Source: Odobenus rosmarus divergens (lineage: Eukaryota; Chordata; Mammalia; Carnivora; Odobenidae). Taken from it: a stretch of DNA of 64,000 nucleotides. The stretch is taken from contig NW_004450479.1 in NCBI RefSeq assembly GCF_000321225.1, positions 603,018 through 667,017 of the forward strand, in the 5' to 3' direction. Under the pieces are notes generated by a model that worked only from the letters and a program-made list of their open reading frames with translations, searched no databases and was not told the origin of the DNA. Positions within the stretch are counted from its first letter, which is position 1. Every line of letters begins with the position of its first letter. The translations under genes were made by a program, and so were the position numbers. Below are positions 1 through 11,450 of the stretch, one piece after another.

Positions 1-411
1 TCACAGCTCCGCATGAAGGAGCTGAACAACTATGCACTCCACTCAAAAAAAGCAGTTTCCTCATGGACTCTAGCTCACTGTGAAGGAGAGATCTGAGATC
101 AGAAAGGAACAATGTTTGTACTATAGTTTAAAGTATTTACCTCTAAACAAGAGAGGTGCCCTGCAGCCCCTGTGCTGCCTCAATCGCCACCCAAGACCCC
201 TGGGCTCACCCCAACCAGAGCAAGGACAGGTGCCCAGACATCCAAAAAAAAGACACATTACTACAAGGTAGGAGAAGAGTGACTCAGAACTGTCCAAAGC
301 ATAGATGCCAACAACAGACAGGAAGGTCTGGCACATAATCAGGAGAAGCAATCCTTCCTTTTCAAAAATGAAAAGGAAAAATCTTTGTGTCCATAGATAA
401 AATCTTTAGCA
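1..411. other. No gene recognised
   Basis: Unique-looking sequence before the first SINE. Short open frames are without known motifs. Confidence 0.5.
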
Positions 412-605
412 GGGGGCGCCTGGGTGGCTCAGCCGTTAAGCGTCTGCCTTCGGCTCAGGTAATGATCCTAGGGTCCTGGGATCGAGCCCCACATCGGGCT
501 CCCTGCTTGGTGGGAAGCCGGCTTCTCCCTCTCCCACTCCCCCTGCTTGCGTTCCTGCTCTCGCTATCTCTCTGTCAAATAAATAAAATCTTAGAAAAAA
601 AAAAA
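412..605 (+). mobile_element. SINEC (tRNA-derived SINE)
   Basis: Full head, CT-rich middle and A tail. CTTTAGCA occurs on both sides as a short target duplication. Confidence 0.9.
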
Positions 606-632
606 CTTTAGCACAAGCCCCAATAACAACTT

Positions 633-823
633 ATTTTTTTAAGATTTTATTTTTATTTTTTGACAGAGAGAGACAGCAAGAGAGGGAACGCAAGCAGCGG
701 GTAGTGGGAAAGGGAGAAGCAGGCCTTCCGTCGAGCAGGGATCCCGGTGCAGGGCTCAATCCCAGGACCCTGGGATCATGACCTGAGCCGAAGGCAGACA
801 TGGCTGAGCCACCCAGGTGCCCC
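633..823 (-). mobile_element. SINEC
   Basis: Full length, inverted next to the previous copy. AACAACTTA flanks it on both sides. Confidence 0.9.
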
Positions 824-1047
824 TCAACAACTTACTTTTCAGAAATCTGATTTTCTTTGCTAATCAGAAAGCCAGAGAAAGACTAAAATTCCTATTATAC
901 TGCCCTATGACAGCAACTCAAACAAAACACAGAAACCTCAACATGTGGGAGCCATATAGCATTTACACCAATAACTGATTCCACATTACTTCTTATTCCT
1001 CCTTTAGAGCAGAAGGGCAAACCTCAGATTTTTGAGAACTGGTGATT

Positions 1048-1235
1048 ATTTTTAAAGATTTTACGTATTTATTTGAAAAAGAGTGAGTGAGAAAGAGAGC
1101 ATGAGCAGGGGGACGGGGAGAAGCAGACTCCTGCGCTGGGCAGGGAGCCTGACGTGGGGCTCAATCCCAGGACGCTGCCCCTGCTTGTTCTCTCCCTGTC
1201 AAATAAATAAATAAATAAATACATACATACATACT
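1048..1235. mobile_element. SINEC composite, inverted halves
   Basis: A minus-strand tail and body (to about 1177) join directly to a plus-strand 3' part with its AAATAAATAA tail (1178-1235). Neither head is present. Confidence 0.75.
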
Positions 1236-1425
1236 TTTTAAAAATAAAAGATTTTATTTATTTATCTGAGAGAGAGAGAGAAAGAGTATGAGCAGGGGGA
1301 GGGGCAGAGGGAGAAGCAACTCCCTGCGGCACAGGGAGCCCGGATGTGGGCTCAATCCCGGGACTCTGGGATCATGACCTGAGCCGAAGGCAGACGCTTA
1401 ACTGACTGAGCCACCCAGGCGCCCC
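1236..1425 (-). mobile_element. SINEC
   Basis: Full length, ending in the head complement GAGCCACCCAGGCGCCCC. Confidence 0.88.
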
Positions 1426-1867
1426 TTAATGGTGTTTTAAATCCAGGTATGCATTGGGTATACCACACACAAACACTTACATACAATTCCACCAATGCAA
1501 TTACTCCACACATACTGTTCCTTAAGTTTTCTGGCTAAATATGGGAACTTCTTTCTATGTGGATAAATACACTTTAATGGCTATATGGTATTTCCTTGAG
1601 CATAATGTAGTTTACATAATCTAAATGCCAAAAAAAATTAGATAAATTAGTGCAATTTAAAAACCTATTTTAGTTTGTCTTGTAGGTTTTCCAATCTTCT
1701 AATTAATGGCTGTTTTTTGGCTTTGAACAGAGCTTAGTGATTAAAAACAATGGCAAAAAAACTGGATGTGGGTTTGAATCCAGCATTTCTAAGCTTTGCA
1801 TCTTTAGATTAACACCCTCCAAGTCTCAATTCTCTCCTAAAATAGGGACAAGAATCAATTCAACAGA
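1426..1867. other. No gene recognised
   Basis: AT-rich sequence between SINEs with nothing recognised. The same holds for 2079-2466 and 3133-3275. Confidence 0.5.
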
Positions 1868-2078
1868 GGGGGCGCCTGGATGGCTCTGTCAGGTGAGTGG
1901 CTGACTCTTGATTTCGGGTCAGGTCATGGTCTCAGGGTCATGGGATCCAGCCCTGTGTCAGGCTCCACGCTCAGCTTGGAGTCTGCTCAGGATTCTCTCT
2001 CTCCCTCTGCTCCTCCCCCCGCCCCACACTTGGGCGTTCTCTCTCTCTCAAATAAATAAAATCTTAAAAAAAAAAAAA
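1868..2078 (+). mobile_element. SINEC, older subtype
   Basis: Uses the GACTCTTGATTTC variant. Perfect 13-bp target duplication TCAATTCAACAGA. Confidence 0.92.
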
Positions 2079-2466
2079 GTCAATTCAACAGAATCCATAA
2101 AGCAACTGAGAGCAGCTGCTGGGAAAGCCAGTGTGCCCTCATGGGCAGCTGCTCATCCCATCTTCATCACCAAGCACAGGTAAGAATTCCACCCTCCCCA
2201 CTGGCGTGCTACATACATGGTAACATTTTAAAACATTACAACAACTTAAATGCAAAATTATTTCTTCCTTTATGTTAAAGCAAAATGTTCTTCCTAGGAC
2301 TCGGATATTTGGAAACATTTCTTTAACAAAAAACACTATTATGGTCTTGGCTTGAGGGGGAGCGATTTTAAAGAAAATGAAATCAACATATCAACAGTAT
2401 AAGACCAATGAAGAATTTCATATTTCCTGATTCAAATTACTAACAGCCAAGATAGACTTAATTTTT

Positions 2467-2657
2467 GTTTTAAAGATATTTTTTATTTATTTATTTGACA
2501 GAGAAGCAGAGAACACAGGTCGGCAGAGGGGCAGGCAGAGGGAAAGGGAGAAGCAGGCTTTCTGCTGAGCAGGGAGCCCGATGCGGGGCTCGATCCCAGG
2601 ATCCTGGGATCATGACCTGAGCCGAAGGCAGTCGCTTAACCGACTGAGCCACCCAGG
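2467..2657 (-). mobile_element. SINEC lacking the last head bases
   Basis: The head complement stops at CCACCCAGG, where the next SINE begins. Confidence 0.85.
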
Positions 2658-2845
2658 AGACTTTATTTTAATTGAGACACAGAGAAAGAGAGTGAGAGTG
2701 TCCAAGGGGGGAGGAGGGTCAGAGGGAAAGGGAGAAGCAGACTCTGCTGAGCAAGGAGACTGATGTGGGGCTCGAGCCCAGGACCCTGAGATCATGACCT
2801 GAGCCGAAGGCAGATGCTTCACTGACTGAGCCTCCCAGGCGCCCC
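2658..2845 (-). mobile_element. SINEC, tandem to the previous copy
   Basis: Joined to the copy before it in the same orientation, with a short tail TTTATTTTAATTGAGA. Either an insertion into the other head or a dimeric transcript. Confidence 0.82.
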
Positions 2846-2952
2846 GCCAAGATTGACTTATTAAGAATGACAGTCTGACTTTCATGTTATTTTGCACTCG
2901 AGGTAATTAAGAAATTTTTTCAAACTCTATTTCACTTTTTAAAAATGAGATA

Positions 2953-3132
2953 GGGCGCCTGGGTGGCTCAGTTGGTTAAGCGACTGCCTTCGGCTCAGGT
3001 CATGATCCTGGAGTCCCGGGATCGAGTCCCGCATCGGGCTCCCTGCTCAGCGGGGCGTCTGCTTCTCTCTCTGACCCTCCCCCCCTCATGCTCTCTCTCT
3101 CTCAAATAAATAAAATCTTTAAAAAAATAAAA
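2953..3132 (+). mobile_element. SINEC
   Basis: Target duplication AAAAATGAGATA / AAAAATGGGATA. Confidence 0.9.
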
Positions 3133-3275
3133 ATGGGATAATAAATTTGATTTTATTAAAATGTCACATCACTAAATCCAAGAAAAAGAACTGCTACTAT
3201 TTCACACTCAGTGCAAAATGACAAAAAATGAGAATTAAAAGAATTAAAATTTTCACTCAAAAAAACTGACCATCA

Positions 3276-3484
3276 GGGGGCGCCTGGGTGGCTCAGCCGT
3301 TAAGCGTCTGCCTTCGGCTCAGGTCATGATCCCAGGGTCCTGGGATGGAGCCCCGCATCGGGCTCCCTGCTCAGCAGGAAGCCGGCTTCTCCCTCTCTCA
3401 CTCCCCCTGCTTGTGTTCCCTCTCTTGCTATGTCTCTGTCTGTCAAATAAATAAATAAATAAATAATCCTTAAAAAAAAAAAAC
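3276..3484 (+). mobile_element. SINEC, young copy
   Basis: Perfect 16-bp target duplication AAAAACTGACCATCAG and a long tail. Confidence 0.93.
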
Positions 3485-4660
3485 AAAAACTGACCATCAG
3501 GAGTGACATCAGCGGAACAGCCCATTAAGAAGCTCCAAGTTCTCATTCATCCTCACCCCACACATAAACACACACACAAACACTGGAAAACATGCAGCAA
3601 CTGTCAGAACCAATTTGTGAAAACTCTGCAAGGCAGTCAGAAGTCTGCAACCACCAAGTGCCGAATCAGGAAAGAGGTACCACAGAACGGCAGGCAGGTT
3701 TTAGATTTTGCTGCCCCTGCCTCTCTCTCTGGCAGGGAAGCAGCAGGCCTTGATCTTGAAGCACAAATGGCCTTAAAGCCTAAAAGGTCTTAAAGTAATG
3801 GTCTTAAAGTGGTAACAGGGTTGCCAGTATGGGGCTGTTTTCCTGGTTCTAGGGAACAGAACAAACTTTGTTCACTATTTATTGTGTATGTCTATTGTAA
3901 CCTGTCACAGACTACCTGAAGGAATGACACAGGCACTCCTCTGGTGTATCATTTAACTCAAAACTCAGGCTGAAAAAGCTTGAAAACACTGCAAGTTGAA
4001 TAACAACCCTCAGAACCTGTGGCAAAAAATTAGTCTAAACATACAATACACTGTTAAGGCAAAACCTAGGGAGAGTTTCTCGGGGAAATCAGGACATTCA
4101 AAAGCAACAGGTCATACTACGAAGTTCAGAATACTGCACACATGTCCAGGGCAAGATGCATGCTTATACAAGACCTGAGAAGACCCCGGGTTTTCACCTT
4201 GGGCTGATCCCTAGGCACAGTGCAAGCCTGATCAAGAGCTGAAGGAGGGCCCAGGCACAGAGCCAATATGCAAAGAATGGGAGATAGGAGAGCTGCTTAT
4301 GTTCAGGAAATCTCTGTCGAAACACCAGTTAAACACAAGATATGAAACAGGTCTTCACGGACTACACTGTCAAGGAAAATAGTCTTTGGAATAATAGTCT
4401 GGATAAGTCACTAGGCAAAAAGAACTCCTACAGCCTTCAACAGATAAAAAACAACAAACCTTAGGGAACGAGATTCTGATTTCCAGAGTTATTACATTCT
4501 AATAACCAAATGTCCAGTTTACAAAGACAACAAAATCAAAAGGCACACAAAGAAAAGGAAAGCATGACTCAGTCAAAAGAACAAAATAAATGAACAGAAA
4601 CCATCTCTGAAGAAGGTGAGACACAGGCCTTGCTAGACAAAGACTTTAAAACAACCATGT

Positions 4661-4778
4661 CACCGGCACCTGGCTGAATCAGCTGGTAGAGCATATGACT
4701 CCTGATCTCAGGGTTGTAAATTAGAGCCCCACGTTGGGTGTAGAGATTACTCTAAAATAAAATCTAAAAAAAAAAAAA
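4661..4778 (+). mobile_element. Short SINEC subtype inside LINE-1
   Basis: About 118 bp without the CT-rich block. Perfect target duplication AAAACAACCATGTC. Confidence 0.9.
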
Positions 4779-5906
4779 GGTTCAAAAAAACAACCATGTC
4801 TTGTTATGTGCTCAAATAACTAAACAAAAACACAAAGAACTAAAGGAAGTCAGGAAAATTACAAAGGAACGAAAAAAACAAATTATAAGAAGGGACAAAA
4901 CAGCAATCTTGAAGTTGAAAAGTACTGTAAATGAAATGAAAAATTTACCATGGTGGTCCAGCAGCATGTTTGAGAAGGCAGAACAAAGAATCCACAAACT
5001 TAAAGATAGGATAACTGAAATTATCAAGTCTGAGGAGGAGTAAGGGAAAAAAAAGACTGAAAAGAGCCTTAAAGGACTCATGGGACATCAATAAGTAGAC
5101 CAACATACACATTATGGGAGTCCCAAAAGAAGAAAAGAAAAAGAAGTAGAAGGAAAATATTTGAAAAAATAAAGGCCAAAAACATCCCAAATCTGATGAA
5201 AGACATAAAAACCTACAAACCCAAGAAACTCCATAAACTCCAAGTAGGATAAACTCAAAGGACCCATATCAAGACATTATAATTAACCACCAAAAGACAG
5301 AGAATCTTGAAAGCAGTGAGAGAGAAGTAACCTGTCACATACAAGGACTCTCAATAAGGTTAATGGCTGGTTTCTCATCAGAAGCCATGAAGGCCGGAGA
5401 CAGTGAGATGACATTTAAAGTGCTAAAAAAAATAAATTAATTAAAACATTAAAACTGTCAGCTGAGAATTATATCTGGCAAACCCGTCCTTCAAAAATGA
5501 GAGAGAAATTAAGACATTCCTCAATTAAAGAAAAAAAATTGAGGGAGTTCATTAACACTAGACCTGCCCTACAAGAAAAGCTAAAGGGAGTCCTTCAGGC
5601 GGAAATAAAAGATCACTGAACAGTTACTCAAAACCATATGAAGAAATAAAGAGCTCCAGTGAAAGTAAATACATGAGAAAATATAAAAGGTAATACTACT
5701 GTCATTTTGGTTTGTAATACCACTTTTGATTTCCTATAGGATTCAAAATACAAATGCATAAAAAATTATAAATATGTTATTTGGCATACAATGTATAAAG
5801 ACGTAGTCTGTGACAACATAAAAGGGAGGAGGGAGGAGATATACAGGAGGAGAGTTTTTGAGGTTGGTATCATTTCAAAATAGATGGCTTTAAATTTAGG
5901 ATGTTA

Positions 5907-6115
5907 GGGCGCCTGGGAGGCTCAGTTGCTGAGTGTCTGCCTTCGGCTCAGGTCCTGATCCCGGGGTCCTGAGATCAAGTCCCACATCGGGCTCCCTGCT
6001 TGACGGGAAGCCTGCTTCTCCCTCTCCCTCTCCCTCTCCCGCTGCCTGTGTTCCCTCTCTCGCTGTCTCTCTCTCTGTCAAATAACTAAATAAAATCTTA
6101 AAAAATAAAATAAAA
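5907..6115 (+). mobile_element. SINEC inside LINE-1
   Basis: Perfect target duplication AAATTTAGGATGTTA, so it is younger than the LINE-1. Confidence 0.92.
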
Positions 6116-6214
6116 TAAATAAATTTAGGATGTTAAATATAATCCCCATGGTAACCACAAAGAAAATCTTTAAAATATACACAAAAGGAAATGAGAAGAG
6201 AATCACAACAGTTT

Positions 6215-6290
6215 ACTACAGAAAGAAAAAGAAAGGAAAAAAGAAAGAGAAACAAAGAGAGAAAGAAAGAAAAAAGGAAGGAAGGTCGGC
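6215..6290 (+). repeat. GAAA-rich purine tract
   Basis: Strand-asymmetric purine tract of GAAA/GGAA units within the LINE-1. Confidence 0.85.
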
Positions 6291-6514
6291 CAACTAAACA
6301 CAGAATCAAGCAGTTAGGAAGAAAATGAAGGACAACAAAGCTGTAAGACATAAAGAACAGCAAAAGAGCAGAAGTCTTCCCTTACAGTAATTACTTTAAA
6401 CATAAATGGGTTAAACTCTCCAATCAAAATACTTGAGACAAGAAATTTAAATTTTTTTCTTTAAAGAAATATTAATGCTTACTCAGCCAATTCTCCTGTA
6501 TCAGGCAAAGGCAA

Positions 6515-6612
6515 TCCACACCACAACCCCATGAAGTCGATTCAGTAACATCCATGTTTACAGAAGAGGACCCTGAGGCTGAGAGATTAAATAGCCTGAT
6601 CACACGGGGAGG
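6515..6612 (+). mobile_element. MIR fragment
   Basis: CATGTTTACAGAAGAGGACC then TGAGGCTGAGAGATTAAATA follows the MIR core and 3' region. Confidence 0.65.
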
Positions 6613-6821
6613 AGGCTCTCACCTCTCTTGTCCAAGCAGTGCTATGAGACTGTCCACTAATGAATGCCTGCATTACTCATTCTTACCTCACCCTCAGTCT
6701 TTCCTATGTGGAGAGGCTTGTGGAAAGACAGAGGAAATAGCAAGCAACCTCGGAGATGTGGCTCTTAAGTGAAGACCCTGGAAAGCTGCCTCCACAGAAC
6801 AGAAAGAGGACCTAAGACTGA

Positions 6822-6870
6822 CCTAGCACCTACTGGACACCAGGCACTGAGATACATGCACTCAACCGGT
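6822..6870 (+). mobile_element. MIR fragment
   Basis: AGCACCTACTGGACACCAGG CACTGAG resembles the MIR start of its 3' half. Short. Confidence 0.45.
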
Positions 6871-7740
6871 CTTCTCAGCAATAATGTCTATTTAATTTTG
6901 TTATTCATTATTCCTGTTTCTTTGAGTCCTTTTTAATAAATGTCCTTTTTATTCTTCACGATTTTATCTTTTTACAGCAAGATTGCCCTACAGTCAATTA
7001 GTTATGTAGCAAAAATGTTTGCAGAGAAAATACAGGACACAGGCAAAAATGCAGTATTTTTGCACCACCTACACACTCAACATCACCTACACACTCAAAA
7101 TGCTACTATATACTGAAAAAGACCAAAAAAAATAACAGTAAGTGTCCAACTTATTTGTTTAGGGTTTTTTGTATCCCATCTGTTCAAGTAAAAGTCAAAA
7201 GATGAATTTCAAACTGCCAATTATTATAACAAAATACCATGAGAAAATGGCATCTGACAGTAGTCTTCGGTATGACACTAATGTCATACTCCCTCATATC
7301 ATCAGTTCATTTTTCAGGAAAACCAAGACCAAAAAAAAAAAAAAAAAAAAAAAACAACACCCACCCACCAGAACAATTCAATGTGTCTCTTTTCCCCCAT
7401 TAACTGTAAATGTTTTCAGAATAATTTTACCAATAAGATATGCCTGAGAGTACATATTCCAAGAGGGAGAACACTGGGCTACTCCTTAAAATACTAAGAC
7501 CAATCTTAAAACCTAGCTAAGATTTATAGAAGGTGTTCTTCTGTGCGTGTCCTTCCAAAACTGCAAAGGGAGTGATTCCACATCAGGCTTCATTTTAGAA
7601 AGGTGCCTGCCACTGAATTTTGAAACAAATGCTTGGTTAGCTTCAAGGTTTAAGTAAGTATGATCTGTAAAAAATTACTAAGATTCACTCACAATAGCGC
7701 GAAGAATAATATCCAACTGCTGTTATCAACTACCCTAAGA
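6871..7740. other. AT-rich intergenic or intronic stretch
   Basis: Contains the A24 run and a pair of CACCTACACACTCAA copies near 7065-7098. No gene seen. Confidence 0.5.
7331..7354 (+). repeat. A24 homopolymer
   Basis: An A run not attached to a recognised SINE. Confidence 0.9.
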
Positions 7741-7967
7741 CTGTGCTCTGGGGGGGGGGTCTTCCTCCCCACTACTGACATCTGGGGTTGGATCATTATC
7801 TGTTGTGGGGAGGGACTATCCTGTGCATTATAGTATTTTTAGCAATGTCCCTGGCCTGGCCCACTAGATGCCAGAAACAGCACCCCCTCTCAGCTGTGCC
7901 AACCTGGCATGTCTCCAGATAGTGCCAGATGTCCCACGGAGGGGAGGGGCCCTGGTAAGAACCACTG
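7741..7967 (+). mobile_element. MER5A-type hAT element
   Basis: Matches the MER5A layout: GTTGTGGGGAGGGAC, CTGTGCATTATAGTATTTTT, CCACTAGATGCCAG, CATGTCTCCAGATAGTGCCA, ending AAGAACCACTG. Non-autonomous Charlie-type DNA transposon. Confidence 0.85.
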
Positions 7968-8124
7968 TTGTACTTCTGATACCTTTCACTGGGTAAGACA
8001 CACAAGTATTCTGTCCCAAATGACAAAAAAAGCCAAATAATGGCTAAAATCCCTATGGAATTCTCAGCAGAGCACCACACATACACTCTAGAAATTGATG
8101 CATATAGGAAAGGCAGCTTTCTTC

Positions 8125-8318
8125 CTTTCTTTCATTGAGAGAAAGTATGCACGCAAGGGGTTGGGGGAGGGAAGGAACAGAGGGAGAGAGAGAATCTCAA
8201 CCAGACTCCATGATGACCACAGAGCCTGACCTGGGGCTAGATCTCATGACCCCAAGATCATGACCTAAACTGAAATCAAGAGTTGGACACTTAACTGACT
8301 GAGCCACCCAGGCACCCC
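8125..8318 (-). mobile_element. SINEC, older copy
   Basis: The tail is eroded; flanks AGGAAAGGCAGCTTTCT / AGGAAAGGCGGGTTTCT are an imperfect duplication. Confidence 0.85.
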
Positions 8319-9153
8319 AGGAAAGGCGGGTTTCTAAAAAGTGCCTCCTAATCTCCCCATGCGGGCACTTCCTGGGATGACAGCAGTTAGCACCTTGTCG
8401 TGGTGCTCAAACTGCTTCAAATCACAGAATTGGTGATGTGTGCCTTAAGCCCCGGTGTAGTTTCCTTAGCATATTCAAAAAATCCTCATCAAAAACTGGG
8501 ACCAGAAGTGTGGGAGCTGACTTAACTATATTATCATCATTAAAGATATTGTAAACTGCTCCAAAACCCAAACATAAAAGAAAACATGAGCTATGCAGAA
8601 ATTAAGTTAAACGGCTAAGACTACTCCCAAGATGTTGATGCTTTAAGAGTCCTCATTTTAGAAACCATCTTTTCTTCATTTAAAAAAAAAACAAAAAAAC
8701 AAAAAACAAAAACACCTTTCTCCTCAGCAAAACAAGAATTGTTGCATTTTCACAATGGAAAATCTGTTGTTACTATAATAGCCTCATCTTCTGGAATATT
8801 TCCACCAATTATGCATGAAGCTTTGCTGAGCTTCTCCAACTGTGGATCTAGATGGGAGGAACTGGTAATTGGGGGAATCAGGTCTGACTGGAATCCCATC
8901 ACTAGACAGATGACCAGCCCTTGAGAATGTTCACGTAACAGTAACATCCTAAATCAGCACTCAGTGGGTACACATATTTTGGATATAAACCAAGTGATGA
9001 TAGCTCTGTGCCATTTCCAGAGGGATACAAACACATACAGGACCCAGTCCCCACACCATGGAAAACCAGCAGAAAGAAACTTGAGTGAGGTGAGTTACAG
9101 CACAAGATGATGAAGAGGGAACACCTCTGCCTCCTTTAGCCTGAGAGCACAAA

Positions 9154-9172
9154 GGGGGGGGGGGGGGGGGGG
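9154..9172 (+). repeat. G19 homopolymer
   Basis: A run of 19 G between AAA and AGCC. Sequencing error in length is likely. Confidence 0.9.
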
Positions 9173-9382
9173 AGCCTGCTAGTCCTGAGAACAGGCTCCA
9201 TGACCTACTACTAAGGGTCCTGAGCACCACTGTCCTGGAAAGCACTCAGGTGACATGACAGGCCTGCAGAGGAGCCCAGCTTCAGGTCTGTACTGACTCC
9301 CAGGAAGAAACCATAGCCCAAGTTTCAAAAGTATATATGGTTCCCTACACTTCAATAAAAAAGCAGTTTTAAAAAGAAAAAC

Positions 9383-9557
9383 GGGGTGCCCAGGTGGCTC
9401 AGTCGTTAAGCCTCTGCCTTCGGCTCAGGTCATATCCCAGGGTCCTGAGATCGAGCCCCCGCAGGAAGCCTGCTTCTCCCTCTCCCACTCCCCCTGCTTG
9501 TGTTCCCTCTCTCGCTGTGTCTCTCTGTCAAATAAATAAATAAAATCTTTAAAAAAA
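9383..9557 (+). mobile_element. SINEC with a small internal deletion
   Basis: The CGCATCGGGCTCCCTGC part is missing. Flanked by AAAAAGAAAAAC. Confidence 0.88.
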
Positions 9558-10199
9558 GAAAAAGAAAAACAGTACATTGTAAATTACAAAGTTCTTCAAC
9601 TGAGGAGAGAAGCCATCCTTAATTTCCAAAATAAAAGTTTAGCCAATGGCATTAATGAACAAGTTATCCTTCAAATCAGACCACAAACAGGACACAACTT
9701 TCAATCCGTTCCCTTCCCTGACTTTGTACCCAAGGCAAAGGCACTTTTCCTTTTCTCCTGATTCAGGAAGTTTTATGGTGACGCTTACAGTTTGGATCGG
9801 AACAGAACCAGAACAGAAGTTTCAAGAGGCAGGGTACCCCCAATGGACCTCTCCTGGCCCAGCCTGCTGGGTAACACGGACCACATCCCACCGCCTGTTC
9901 TTATGCTTTGGTGCTAGGAAGGAGGGGGCAACCTCTCCCAGCTGAAGGAACTTCAAACTTCACTCACTACTCCAAGAGGCCCTAGATCAATTTACTGCAG
10001 GCATGTGTGCATGTGTATAGAGCTATGAGCAAGATGAAGAATGCTGGCCCTCAGGAACACTGCTGCCCTCGTGTCACATTTCTGGCACATTAAGTCCTCA
10101 TGGGCCCCTTCACACCAGGACACTGTGATAGACAAAACACACGCAGCCCCTGATGGAGGAGGGACACAGACACAGAGCTAATTGTGTCATGCAACATCA

Positions 10200-10290
10200 G
10201 ACAGTTATCCCATATTACACAAGAGAGAATGAAAATTCAAACAGGTTAAGTGGCAGGGGTGAAATCTAGTCCCAGAGCCCATCCTCACCA
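10200..10290 (+). mobile_element. MIR-like fragment
   Basis: TATCCCATATTACACAAGAG then CAGGTTAAGTGGC and a terminal CCCAGAGCCC are MIR-like. Divergent. Confidence 0.4.
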
Positions 10291-10759
10291 TCTCCTGATG
10301 CAGTCAGACACATAGGAGCACTGCAGGTTACAGGTCCTGTCATATAGGCTTGTTTCTCAAAATGTGTTATGAATTCAAGTTATTTTAAATCTAAACTGTC
10401 TCAAACCACTCATTAAACATTAAAATAAACTGAGTTAAAAAAAAAAATAAAAATAAAATAAACTGAGTTTTACCACTGGAAGAATTACTACATACTAGGT
10501 GAAGTAGAAATTAACCCAGTTTGTTGGGTTATTTTTAACTTAGTAAATTAACAATTACATAAAAATAGCTGCCCTATGTTCCCAATATCAGTGATAAAAT
10601 ATAATGAAAGCATATTATAGCTTTTAAAGAAAAGCACATAGTGGTTATTAAAGAGCAATTAATTTGTACGCTGAGCACTGAAAGTGCAAAGCACCTCTGT
10701 CCCTCTGCTATGTATATCCCACTACGCATCACCCACTCCTGGGTCCCGGAGTCCAGCCA

Positions 10760-11450
10760 TCTTGGTTCCCTGCTCTCAGCTTTGTATACAAGCTGGTCAG
10801 TCTTAGGTCATAAAATGAAGGCATCTCAGCCAACCCCAAAGCCCTGGAACAAGAAAACACAACAGACCTCACTAGCGGGTCTGCTCTAGTCTTCAAAGAC
10901 AGCCCCACTGGATCTTCTCCTACCAGGAACCCTGTTCTTTACACCTCATCTGTGTCTGCTCTGTGGGCCAACCAGGCCTCGGCTGCATCTCTCGGGGGTT
11001 CCTTCGCCCACTTAGCCCTGGTGACCCACAGGGTCTCCACTCCTCCTAAGCCTACTCTTACCTCCACCCTCCTTACAATAGCCCCCTGCCCCACAAACTT
11101 CTTACACCCTCACTTCCCCTCACTCTCGAGCCCCACACCCAGCCTCCTTCCTCATCCTCCAAGAGGTCCTGATCACCAAGCCCATGGATATCCGTGGAAC
11201 ATGACAGTGGTGACATCTGAGTCACTTTTCGAGGCCATCTCCGCACCTGGCACTCTGCTTATTCTCCTCTTTCTGTTACTGGTATTCTCTAGGAACCCCG
11301 GTTCTGCCCCATCCCCACTTCTAAGCACGACCACGTCACTGTGAGTTCCTTCAGTTCTTTTCTTGGAGCCTTTGCCTGGAAAGCTCCAGAAGCCACTCTC
11401 TGCTCACCTCTCTCCAGTCCCAACCTTTGAGGATGCTATCCCTGATTTAA
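10760..11450 (+). other. Pyrimidine-rich stretch, possible old L2
   Basis: CT-rich sequence with TTGGAGCCTTTGCCTGGAAA, like the L2 3' part. A 130-codon open frame (10952-11344) is low-complexity Ser/Pro/Leu and matches nothing known; I do not call it a gene. Confidence 0.35.

Larger units (their letters stand above)
3490..6440 (+). mobile_element. LINE-1, old 5' region through ORF1 to start of ORF2
   Basis: A decayed LINE-1: 5' UTR-like A-rich sequence to about 4790, ORF1-like sequence to about 5620 (the stretch near 5560 matches the RPALQEKLK region of ORF1p), and the beginning of ORF2 near 6390 (TLNINGLNSPIK-like, with stops). Two SINEs interrupt it, at 4661 and 5907. No intact frame remains. 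Confidence 0.75.
8319..10199. other. No gene recognised
   Basis: Apart from a SINE at 9383 and the G19 run, nothing recognisable. Confidence 0.5.

Noticed and set aside
387..611. Recurring peptides like [19 protein letters not shown] in many short frames
   Set aside because: Translation of SINEC copies; they recur wherever the SINE occurs.
4661..4778. tRNA-like box sequences in SINE heads
   Set aside because: SINE heads derive from a tRNA but lack a cloverleaf acceptor pairing and continue into the SINE body and tail.
10952..11344. 130-codon plus-strand open frame with a hydrophobic stretch
   Set aside because: Low-complexity pyrimidine-rich sequence, possibly old L2; no homologue recognised.
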